Source: Roseococcus sp. (GTDB lineage Bacteria; Pseudomonadota; Alphaproteobacteria; Acetobacterales; Acetobacteraceae). From it: 63,406 nucleotides of DNA. Position numbers and translations under genes: made by a program. This document shows positions 23,666 through 30,954 of this stretch, piece after piece. Position 1 is the first letter of the stretch, and each line of letters begins with the position of its first letter. The notes below the pieces were generated by a model. That model saw only the letters and a list, made by a program, of their open reading frames with translations. It searched no databases and was not told the origin of the DNA. The stretch spans positions 1 through 63,406 of the forward strand of contig NZ_JAIEQY010000001.1 in NCBI RefSeq assembly GCF_019747315.1, given 5' to 3'.

Positions 23666-24363
23666 AGCTCCTTCGGGACAAGCGGCTTTGGCTCGCCTTG
23701 GCGGTGATCGGCCTCATCCTCGCGCTGCGGGCCTCGGGGCTTGGAGCGCTGCTCTCGCTCGACACGCTGGCGCAGCACCGCGAGGCGCTGGGCGGGTTCG
23801 TCGCGCGGAACGCCTGGCTCGCGGCCGCCGCCTTCGTGCTGGTCTATGCGGCGGCCGTCGCACTTTCCGTGCCGGGGGCGATCATCCTGACGCTCGCGGG
23901 CGGCTTCCTCTTCGGCGCGGTGCTCGGCACGCTGCTGACCGTGCTGGGGGCGACGATCGGCGCCACGCTGGTCTTCCTCTTCGCGCGGACCATCTTCGGC
24001 GAGAACGCGCTGGACCGTTTCGGCGCCCCCGCCCAGCGCCTGGCCGAGGGCATTCGCCGCAATGCCGGGTCCTACCTGCTGGTGCTGCGCCTCGTGCCGC
24101 TGTTCCCTTTCTTCCTGGTCAACCTCGTGCCCGCCTTCGTGGGCGTGAAGCTGCCGGTCTATGTGCTGACCACCTTCTTCGGGATCATGCCCGGCACCTT
24201 TGTCTTCAGCCTCACCGGGGCAGGGCTTGGCTCCATCCTGGATGCGGGCGGCACGCTCGACCTCGGCTCGGTGCTGACACCGCAAATCCTGGGGGCGCTG
24301 CTGGGGCTGGCCGCGCTCTCGCTCGCCGCCATCCCCCTCAAGAAGAGGTTCGCCGCCCAATGA
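23662..24363 (+). CDS. TVP38/TMEM64 family membrane protein
   Basis: This 233-residue DedA/SNARE-associated-type integral membrane protein has an N-terminal anchor (about 7-25) and the family core with LSVPGAIILTLAGGFLFGA and re-entrant-loop segments around 60-110. It ends with a helix and the basic tail KKRFAAQ. Such proteins often stand next to MerA-like flavoproteins, as here. Proposed roles are lipid or small-solute transport; none can be assigned. Start GTG 23662 overlaps the upstream stop, and its own stop overlaps the next ATG. Confidence 0.85.
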   Translation: MKLLRDKRLWLALAVIGLILALRASGLGALLSLDTLAQHREALGGFVARNAWLAAAAFVLVYAAAVALSVPGAIILTLAGGFLFGAVLGTLLTVLGATIGATLVFLFARTIFGENALDRFGAPAQRLAEGIRRNAGSYLLVLRLVPLFPFFLVNLVPAFVGVKLPVYVLTTFFGIMPGTFVFSLTGAGLGSILDAGGTLDLGSVLTPQILGALLGLAALSLAAIPLKKRFAAQ

Positions 24364-25154
24364 TTCAGCGCCGCTCCTTGCCCTTGCTTTCCGCCGCCAT
24401 GCTGGCCCGGCCCGCCCGAGCGGCCGAGCCCGGGCTCGATGTCCTGCTCGGCCGCTACGCCAGCACCCCGGCCGATGGCGTGACGCGGGTGGATTATGCC
24501 CGCTGGAAGGCCAGCGCCGCCGACCTGGCGGCCCTCGATGCCTGGATCGCCGAAGCGGCCACGCGCCGCCCCTCCGCCATGCCGCGCAACGAGGCCTATG
24601 CCTTCTGGGCCAATCTCTACAATGCGCTGACCCTGAAGGTGGTGCTGGACCGCTATCCGGTGCGCTCCATCAAGGATATCCGCTCGACCGGCGTGGGGCT
24701 GGACCCGCGCCAATTTCTCGGCCCCTGGCGCACGCGCCTGGTCACCATCGAGGGCAACCGCATGTCCCTGGATGATATCGAGCATGGCACGATGCGCCCG
24801 ACCTTCCGCGACCCGCGGGTGCATTACGCGGTGAATTGCGCCTCCATCGGCTGCCCCAACCTGCCCCTTCGCGCCTGGCGCGCGGCGAGCCTGGAGGCGG
24901 AGCTGGACGCCGCCGCGCGCGCCTTCGTGAACCATTCGCGCGGCGCGACGGTGCTGCTGGGCGATGCCCTGCGCGTCTCCTCCATCTACAAATGGTTCCG
25001 CGAGGATTTCGGCGGCGATGATGCGGGCGTCATTGCCCATCTGCGCCGTTATGCCGCCCCGGCCCTCGCCTCGGCGCTGCGAAATGTCACCCGCGTGGCC
25101 GAAGATGCTTATGATTGGGCGCTGAACGACACCAGCCCGCCCGCCCGCGCCTGA
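24360..25154 (+). CDS. DUF547 domain protein, probably exported
   Basis: The 264-residue protein starts with a short signal-peptide-like segment (RRSLPLLSAAMLARPARAAE) and continues with the DUF547 domain. Recognisable family stretches are AYAFWANLYNALTLKVVLD, HYAVNCASIGCPNLP and SSIYKWFREDFGG. The domain is papain-like in fold predictions, with conserved Cys and His, but its activity is unknown. It is coupled by ATGA to the TVP38 gene and followed by 16 bp before the radical SAM gene. Confidence 0.83.
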   Translation: MIQRRSLPLLSAAMLARPARAAEPGLDVLLGRYASTPADGVTRVDYARWKASAADLAALDAWIAEAATRRPSAMPRNEAYAFWANLYNALTLKVVLDRYPVRSIKDIRSTGVGLDPRQFLGPWRTRLVTIEGNRMSLDDIEHGTMRPTFRDPRVHYAVNCASIGCPNLPLRAWRAASLEAELDAAARAFVNHSRGATVLLGDALRVSSIYKWFREDFGGDDAGVIAHLRRYAAPALASALRNVTRVAEDAYDWALNDTSPPARA

Positions 25155-25170
25155 ATCCGGAGTTTCGCCC

Positions 25171-26124
25171 TTGTCCATCCGCAGCCAGACCACCACGCCG
25201 CTCAACCCGGCCAAATTCCAGGACCCGGCGCTGACCCTGAAGGGCGAGCGGCGGGCGCAGGTGGGACTCGCGGCGCTCGAGACGCTCTGGTTCAACACCG
25301 GCACGCTCTGCAACATCACCTGCGCCAATTGCTACATCGAGAGCAGCCCGCGCAATGACGCGCTGGTCTATCTCTCGGCCGCCGAGGTGCGTGAATACCT
25401 CGACGAAGCGCGGGCCTTCCCGGTGCGGGAGGTGGGCTTCACCGGCGGCGAGCCCTTCATGAACCCCGACCTCGTGCCGATGCTGGAGGATGTGCTCGCG
25501 CGCGGGCTGCACGCCCTGGTGCTGACCAATGCGATGCAGCCCATGCGGCGCTATGCCGCGCCCTTGCTGGCCCTGCGCGACCGCCATGGGGTGGACCGCC
25601 TGACCATCCGCGTCAGCCTCGACCATCATGACGCCGCCATCCATGACCTGGAGCGCGGCGCCGGCAGCTTCGCCCGCACGCTGGAGGGGCTGGCCTGGCT
25701 GGCGCGCGAGGGCTTTGCCATCCACGTCGCCGGCCGCGCCGGGTTCGGCAGCGAGGAGGAGGCGGCGATGCGCGCCGGCTATGCGGCGCTTTTCGCCGCG
25801 CATGGCCTTGCGGTGGATGCGGGTGATCCGGTTGCGCTCATGCTCTTCCCCGAGATGGATGCGGGGCGCGACGTGCCGGAGATCACGGAATCCTGCTGGG
25901 GCATCCTGAAGAAATCGCCCGATGCCATGATGTGCGCTTCCTCGCGGATGGTGGTGAAGCGCAAGGGCGCGGCGCGCCCGGCGGTGCTGGCCTGCACGCT
26001 GCTCGCCTATGATGAGCGCTTCGAATTGGGCGCTACGCTCGCCGAGGCGAACCGGCCCGTCTCCTTGAACCATCCGCATTGCGCCACCTTCTGCGTGCTG
26101 GGCGGCGCCGCCTGCAGCCGATGA
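25171..26124 (+). CDS. Radical SAM protein of unknown substrate
   Basis: The 317-residue protein has the radical SAM cluster motif as CNITCANC (CxxxCxxC, about residues 47-54) and the SAM-binding GGEP motif in GFTGGEPFMNPD. Four cysteines lie in the second half: ESCWGI, ACTLL and a closing pair in HCATFCVLGGAACSR, which could bind an auxiliary cluster. No known subfamily is clear. The start is TTG 25171 with GGAG nine bases upstream. Its stop overlaps the next start (ATGA). Confidence 0.85.
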   Translation: MSIRSQTTTPLNPAKFQDPALTLKGERRAQVGLAALETLWFNTGTLCNITCANCYIESSPRNDALVYLSAAEVREYLDEARAFPVREVGFTGGEPFMNPDLVPMLEDVLARGLHALVLTNAMQPMRRYAAPLLALRDRHGVDRLTIRVSLDHHDAAIHDLERGAGSFARTLEGLAWLAREGFAIHVAGRAGFGSEEEAAMRAGYAALFAAHGLAVDAGDPVALMLFPEMDAGRDVPEITESCWGILKKSPDAMMCASSRMVVKRKGAARPAVLACTLLAYDERFELGATLAEANRPVSLNHPHCATFCVLGGAACSR

Positions 26125-26894
26125 GCCTGCAACTCGTCCCGCTGCGCGCACGGCCGGATTGCCGGCCGCTGGTCTTCGGCCCGGCGCTGCAAAGCCTCTG
26201 GCCCGAATTCATGATGCATGACGCCGTGGCCGACCTCTATTTCGACACGGCGAATCTCGACCGCTTTTTGGATTTCGCCTTCGCCATCATCGACACGGAA
26301 CGGCCGGAGACCCCGGTGGGCCGGGCCTTTTCCGTGCCCTTCCATTTCGGCGGCGACCGCACGGAATTGCCGGATTCCGGCTGGGATGGCGTCCTGCGCT
26401 GGGCGCATCAGGACTGGCTGTACGGCCGTGCGCCCAATGTGCTGAGCGCGCTCGAAATCCTGCTGATGCCGAGCCATCGCGGCGGCGGGCAATCCACGGT
26501 GATCCTGAACGCCATGCGCCGCCATGCCGCCGCGCATGGCCTGACCCGCCTCTTCGCGCCTGTCCGCCCCACTGGCAAGGCGCGCGAGCCCTTCCTGCCC
26601 ATGGCCGAATACCTGGCCCGCCGCACCGCCGATGGCTTCTCGGTGGACCCCTGGGTCCGCACGCATGAGCGCGCGGGCGGGCGCATCGTGAAGATCGCGC
26701 CGACCAGCATGGTCATCCCCGCCACGCTCGCCGAATGGCGCGGCTGGACCGGGCTGGAACTGGCGCAATCCGGCGCCGTGGCCATCGAGGGCGGGCTTTC
26801 GCCCCTGTGGGTTTCGGTCGAGCAGGACAGCGCCGTCTATGTCGAACCCAATGTCTGGATCGAGCATTCGGTCCTCCCTGGAGATGCCGCATGA
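26121..26894 (+). CDS. GNAT-like acyltransferase family protein
   Basis: The 257-residue protein has features of a GNAT-like group: a GQSTVILNAMRRHAAAHG acetyl-CoA-loop-like region, then LFAPVRPTGKAREPFLPMAEY and VYVEPNVWIEH near the C-terminus. I recognise these stretches as typical of acetyltransferase-like proteins but cannot name a substrate. The start ATG 26121 overlaps the radical SAM stop and the end overlaps phnD, both as ATGA, so it is probably made together with them. Confidence 0.65.
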   Translation: MSLQLVPLRARPDCRPLVFGPALQSLWPEFMMHDAVADLYFDTANLDRFLDFAFAIIDTERPETPVGRAFSVPFHFGGDRTELPDSGWDGVLRWAHQDWLYGRAPNVLSALEILLMPSHRGGGQSTVILNAMRRHAAAHGLTRLFAPVRPTGKAREPFLPMAEYLARRTADGFSVDPWVRTHERAGGRIVKIAPTSMVIPATLAEWRGWTGLELAQSGAVAIEGGLSPLWVSVEQDSAVYVEPNVWIEHSVLPGDAA

Positions 26895-27745
26895 TCGCCC
26901 GACGCTCGCTCCTCGCCACGCCGCTGGCGCTGCCCGGCCTCGCCACCGCGCAAACCCGGACGCCGATCCGCTTCGCCGTCGGCCCCTTCCAGCCCACCGC
27001 GGGGGATACGCGCCGCGCCTTCGAGCCCTTCTTCGCCCATCTCGCGGAGGCGCTGGGCCGGCCCTATGAGCTGACGGTCACCACGGATTGGGCCGGCATC
27101 GCGGTCGCGCTGGGCAGCGGCCAGGTGGATGCGGCCTGGATGGGCCCCTGGGGCTATGTGCTGGCGCGGGACCGCGCCCGGGCCGAGGCGCTGGCGACCG
27201 TGCTGTACAACGGGTTGCCGACCTACCATGCCATCATCCTGGGCCGCGCCGGCCTCAGCATCACCCGCTTCCCCGAGGATGCGCGCGGCCTTTCCATCTC
27301 CTTCGCCGATGCCGGCTCCACCAGCGGCTGGCTGATCCCGCATCACTGGTTCGCAACGCAGGGCATCGATCCGCGCAGCTTCTTCCGCTACCGCGACGGG
27401 GCGAGCCATGCGGCCAATGTGATTTCCGTCGCCTCGGGCCAAGTGGACCTCGCGACGGATTTCGACCGCAACTTCAATGCGATGCTGGCTTCGGGCCGCG
27501 TGCGCGCGGAGCAGGCGTAGATCGTCTGGCGCAGTGCGCCCTTGCCGAATGACGCGCTGGCCGTGCGGCATGACCTGGACGCCGCGACCAAGGCCGCCAT
27601 CAGCGCCGCCGCCATCGCCATCACGCCCGAGCAGGCGCAGCGCGTCATGCCCGCCAACTACACCGGCTGGGTCCCGGCCACGCCCGAGACCTATGCGATG
27701 ATCCAGGCGGCGGGCCGGGCGCTCGGGCGGCTGCGCCAATCGTGA
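26891..27745 (+). pseudogene. phnD: PhnD-like ABC substrate-binding protein interrupted by an in-frame amber codon
   Basis: The first 209 codons encode an exported binding protein: a signal segment (RRSLLATPLALPGLATAQ), then family motifs such as SGQVDAAWMGPWGYVLARD. TAG at 27518-27520 then stops the frame. The same frame continues directly as IVWRSAPLPNDALAVRHDL and runs 74 codons to TGA 27745, exactly the expected PhnD C-terminal lobe (total about 284 codons). No shift is needed to join the parts. It may be a recent nonsense mutation, a sequencing error or readthrough. The phosphonate/phosphate-like ligand is inferred from the family. Neighbouring genes overlap both ends. Confidence 0.85.
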
Positions 27746-28494
27746 GGCTTGGCCGGGCTTTCGTATGGGCGGGCTTCCTGGCGTTGATGGCCGCCTCGCT
27801 CTGGGTGGTGGCGCCGGATCCCGCGCGGCTTGCCTCCGGCCTGCCGCGCCTCATGGGCTGGCTCGCTGGCGCCTGGCCACCGGATTTCTCGGGGGGCGAT
27901 GACATCGCCCGCCGCGCGGCGGAGACGGTGGGCATCGCCACCCTTGGCACCGTCGCCGCCGGGCTGATCGGCCTGCCGCTGGCCTTGATGGCGACGCGCC
28001 AGGTGACGCCCAGCGCCGCGCTCTACCACCCGCTGCGCAGCGTGCTGGATGCGCTGCGCGGGGTGGATGGCTTCGTCTTCGCTCTGCTGTTTGTCGCCGC
28101 CGTGGGGCTTGGCCCCTTCGCGGGCATGCTGGGCGTGGCGCTGCATTCGGCGGGCTCGCTCGCCAAGCTCTGGTCCGAGGCGATGGAGAATGCCGACCCC
28201 CGCCCCTCCGAAGCCGTGCTGGCGGTCGGCGGCACGCGGCTGCATGTGGCGCTCTGCGCCCTGCTGCCGCAGACCCTGCCGCAGAATCTCGGCAGTCTGC
28301 TCTATGTGTGGGAGGCGAATATCCGCGCCTCCACCGTGCTCGGCCTAGTGGGGGCGGGCGGGCTTGGGCAGGAGTTGAAGAACGCGGTGGACCTGCTGGA
28401 TTTCAACCGGGTGCTGGCCATCCTCATCGTCATCATCGCCCTCACCCTCACGGCCGACCGGATCAGCGGCGGGTTGCGGAGAAGCCTCACATGA
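27742..28494 (+). CDS. phnE: PhnE-like ABC transporter permease
   Basis: This 250-residue permease has about six hydrophobic segments and the PhnE cytoplasmic loop STVLGLVGAGGLGQELKNAV that contacts the ATPase. It would move the ligand of the PhnD-like protein. Start GTG 27742 overlaps the stop of the interrupted phnD (GTGA), so coupling depends on ribosomes reaching that stop. No PhnC ATPase is encoded in the operon or elsewhere in the window. Confidence 0.88.
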   Translation: MRLGRAFVWAGFLALMAASLWVVAPDPARLASGLPRLMGWLAGAWPPDFSGGDDIARRAAETVGIATLGTVAAGLIGLPLALMATRQVTPSAALYHPLRSVLDALRGVDGFVFALLFVAAVGLGPFAGMLGVALHSAGSLAKLWSEAMENADPRPSEAVLAVGGTRLHVALCALLPQTLPQNLGSLLYVWEANIRASTVLGLVGAGGLGQELKNAVDLLDFNRVLAILIVIIALTLTADRISGGLRRSLT

Positions 28495-29327
28495 TTCCGC
28501 TCATCCGCCTCGATGCGCCGATGCTGGTCTTTGGCGGCCCCTATTCCAATCGGCAGGCGACCGAGGCCGTTCTGGCCGAGGCCGTGCTGCGCGGCATCAC
28601 GGGGGACCGCATCCTCTGCACCGGCGATGTGGTCGCCTATGCCGCCGATGCCGCCGCCTGCTGCGAGCTGATGATGGCGAGCGGCGCGCTCGTGCTGATG
28701 GGCAATTGCGAGGAGAACCTGGCCGCCGAGAGCAAGGATTGCGGCTGCGGCTTCGAGGAGAACACGGCCTGTGACCTGCTCTCCCGCGCCTGGTATGCGC
28801 ACGCCAACCGCCAGGTCAGCCCGCGCCACCGCGCCTGGATGGGCGGGCTGCCGCGCCAGCTGCACCTGGAATTGCCGGACCGCCGGCGGTTGGCGGTGGT
28901 GCATGGCGGCGCGAGTGAGATCAGCCGCTTCCTCTTCGCCTCCACGCCCGAGCCGGTGCTGCGGGAGGAACTGGCCGAGACCGCCTGCCAGGGCGTGATC
29001 GCCGGGCATTGCGGCATTCCCTTCGCCCGGCGTCTGGAGGGGGGCGGGCTCTGGCTCAATGCCGGGGCGGTGGGCATGCCGGCGAATGACGGCACGCCAC
29101 GCGCCTGGTTTACGCTGCTGACGCCGGCCGCGCGCAGCCTGACGGTGGAGATCCTGCCGCTGGAATACGACCACCGCGCGGCCGCGGCCGCCATGCGCGC
29201 GGCTGGACTGCCGGAGGGCTATGCTTCAGGCCTGGAAACCGGCCTCTGGCCCTCCTGCGATGTGTTGCCGAGCGTGGAACTGGCCGCCCGCGCCCGTGCG
29301 CTGCCCCCTGTCCGGATGGTCTGGTAG
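28491..29327 (+). CDS. Metallophosphoesterase-like protein
   Basis: The 278-residue protein resembles YfcE-type calcineurin-like phosphoesterases: GDVVAYAADAAACCELM, MGNCEENLA, VVHGGASE and VIAGHCGIPF are motifs II-V. Motif I, normally DxHGN, reads FGGPYSN, without the Asp and His metal ligands, so catalysis may differ. A short cysteine-rich stretch (SKDCGCGFEENTACD) follows motif III. It is the last gene of the operon, coupled to phnE by ATGA. The substrate is unknown. Confidence 0.8.
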   Translation: MIPLIRLDAPMLVFGGPYSNRQATEAVLAEAVLRGITGDRILCTGDVVAYAADAAACCELMMASGALVLMGNCEENLAAESKDCGCGFEENTACDLLSRAWYAHANRQVSPRHRAWMGGLPRQLHLELPDRRRLAVVHGGASEISRFLFASTPEPVLREELAETACQGVIAGHCGIPFARRLEGGGLWLNAGAVGMPANDGTPRAWFTLLTPAARSLTVEILPLEYDHRAAAAAMRAAGLPEGYASGLETGLWPSCDVLPSVELAARARALPPVRMVW

Positions 29328-29348
29328 TTCCGGGGTCTGGGGCCTTTT

Positions 29349-30204
29349 TCAACTTCTCCCAGCCGCCGCCATCGAAGCCCGCGCCGCCTCCTCCACTTCC
29401 AGCGGATCTTCCGGTGCGCTGCGCGGCACGCGGCGGAAGCTGGCGCGGCGGGCATCCCAGCCATAGGGGTCCGGGTGGGTCACCACCTGGCCCGTCGCGT
29501 CCGGCCAGGCGGTGAGATAGGCCAGCACCACCTGCACCTCCTGCAAGGGGTGGAGCTCCACGGTGCGGCCAGGGGCGATCTCGGCGCGCAGGGCCTCCTC
29601 GGGCATGTCCAGCACCCAGGCGCAGAGAGCATGGATCGCCTCCACCCGCACGCAGCCATGGGAGAGGCTGCGCTGCTCGCGCGCGAAGAGCGCCGGGCGG
29701 TTGGTGCCGTGCAGGAAGATGCCGTCGGAATCCAGCAGGCCGAGGCGCAGCGGTCCCAGCGGGTTGTTGGGTCCGGGCGGCTGGATCAGCCGGTTGCCCA
29801 CGGCCTGGAAGCCGGCCGCCCCGCCGGCGCGGATTTCGCGCAGCAGGCTGGGTGGCACATGCCAGGGCGGGTTGCAGCGCACCGAGGTGCCGAAGGTCAT
29901 CAGCTGCGGCGTGCGGTTGCGCGGCGTGCCGACGACCACGCGCGAGCGCAGGATTTCGCGCCCCGCCTCATAGGCCACCAGCTCGGCCGAGGCGATGTTC
30001 ACGATGATCAGGCGCGGCGCGGTCCAGTCGATGTCGAGCTCACCCAGGCGCTCCATGGTCCGCTCCAGCGCCAGGGCGGCGCGGGGGTGGGGGACGGGCG
30101 CCGCGCAGCACCGCGGGCACGGGTTGCGCCCGCGCGGGCAGGGCCAGGGGCGCAAGCGCCGCACCGAGGAGCAGGCGACGTGTGGCGGAGAAGGTCATGG
30201 ACAT
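29349..30204 (-). pseudogene. L,D-transpeptidase (YkuD) gene split by an apparent +1 frameshift
   Basis: The downstream frame encodes a YkuD domain with the catalytic motif HGT...SHGCVRV, which would crosslink peptidoglycan in the periplasm. That frame has no credible start. In another frame, ATG 30204 begins SMTFSATRRLLLGAALAPLA ending ALPARAQP, a typical signal peptide. The frames meet at G5-T-G5 (30083-30093, forward strand); removing one base joins them as ...AVLRGARPHPRAALALERT. So the gene carries an extra base, real or a homopolymer sequencing error. It converges with the phosphoesterase gene. Confidence 0.8.
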
Positions 30205-30369
30205 GGCGGCCCGATGGAGATTGCGCCATGATAGGGGCCAAGACCGCTGATCCCACAAGGGAAATCACGGATGCGCGGCCCTGTCGCGGGATGTGGCGCA
30301 CAGCATGGCCGCGTGCCCTGCGGCCCCGGGCGTGCTAGGATTGGGCATAACCCGGAAGGACACGCCAAA

Positions 30370-30855
30370 ATGGCCGATCTCGTTATCATTGCCTATGATT
30401 CCGTCGCGACGGCGCAGGCCGCGCGCGCGAAGCTCATCGAGCTGCAGGGCCGCTACCTCATCGAGCTGGGTGACGCCGTGGTGGCCGAGCGTGAGGCCGA
30501 TGGCGGCGTGAAGCTGCACCAGCCGGTGAACCTGACCGCGGTCGGTGCGGCCTCCGGCGGCATGTGGGGCGCCTTGATCGGCATGCTCTTCCTCAACCCG
30601 ATCCTGGGCGCGGCCGTGGGCGCGGGCGCCGGCGCGCTGAGCGGCAAGTTCACCGACCTCGGCATCAACGACCAGTTCATGAAGGACACGGCGGCCGCGC
30701 TGACGCCGGGCCAGGCCGCGCTCTGCGTGCTGGTCCGCAAGGTGACGGCCGACAAGGTCCTGCCGGAGATGGCGCAGTTCGGCGGCCATGTGATGCAGAC
30801 CAGCCTGACAGCCGAGCAGGAAGCGAAGATGGAAGCCGCCCTCAAGGCCGGCTGA
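30370..30855 (+). CDS. DUF1269 membrane protein
   Basis: This 161-residue protein starts MADLVIIAYDSVATAQAARA and has a glycine-rich hydrophobic hairpin (GGMWGALIGMLFLNPILGAAVGAGAGALSG in two short helices, about residues 60-92), then a soluble helical end. DUF1269 proteins are small membrane-associated proteins, often stress-linked, with no proven biochemical role. The start ATG 30370 has GGAAGGA nine bases upstream; open frame before it is non-coding. A strong inverted repeat follows the stop. Confidence 0.85.
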   Translation: MADLVIIAYDSVATAQAARAKLIELQGRYLIELGDAVVAEREADGGVKLHQPVNLTAVGAASGGMWGALIGMLFLNPILGAAVGAGAGALSGKFTDLGINDQFMKDTAAALTPGQAALCVLVRKVTADKVLPEMAQFGGHVMQTSLTAEQEAKMEAALKAG

Positions 30856-30867
30856 GCCTGCTTTGGC

Positions 30868-30897
30868 CCATGGCGGGTGGATCATGACCCGCCATGG
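30868..30897. terminator. Perfect 11-bp inverted repeat after the DUF1269 gene
   Basis: CCATGGCGGGT pairs perfectly with ACCCGCCATGG across an 8-nt loop, 12 bp after the DUF1269 stop. There is no T-run, so it is a hairpin that could end transcription weakly from either side or protect the 3' end. The other convergent gene ends at 30952. Confidence 0.5.
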
Positions 30898-30909
30898 AGG
30901 TCGCCGTCA

Positions 30910-30954
30910 GCGCCCCATTCTTTGGCGCCCCATTCTTTAGCGCCCCATTCTTTA
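30910..30954. repeat. Three tandem copies of a 15-bp repeat
   Basis: The unit GCGCCCCATTCTTTR occurs three times head to tail (30910-30924, 30925-30939, 30940-30954) with a single G/A variation at the last base. On the minus strand the unit begins TAA, and the TAA of the third copy is the stop codon of the AsmA-like gene. Function unknown; a slippage-type minisatellite is the simplest view. Confidence 0.9.

Noticed and set aside
27542-27745. A separate small gene after the phnD stop
   Set aside because: It is the in-frame C-terminal lobe of PhnD, starts with TTG without a ribosome-binding site and aligns to the end of that family.
30040-30258. A separate 72-codon gene with a signal peptide
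   Set aside because: It ends inside the L,D-transpeptidase gene and supplies exactly the missing export signal, so it is the frameshifted 5' part of that gene.
30910-30954. Short CRISPR-like array
   Set aside because: Units are 15 bp with no spacers, so it is a plain tandem repeat; no cas genes are nearby.
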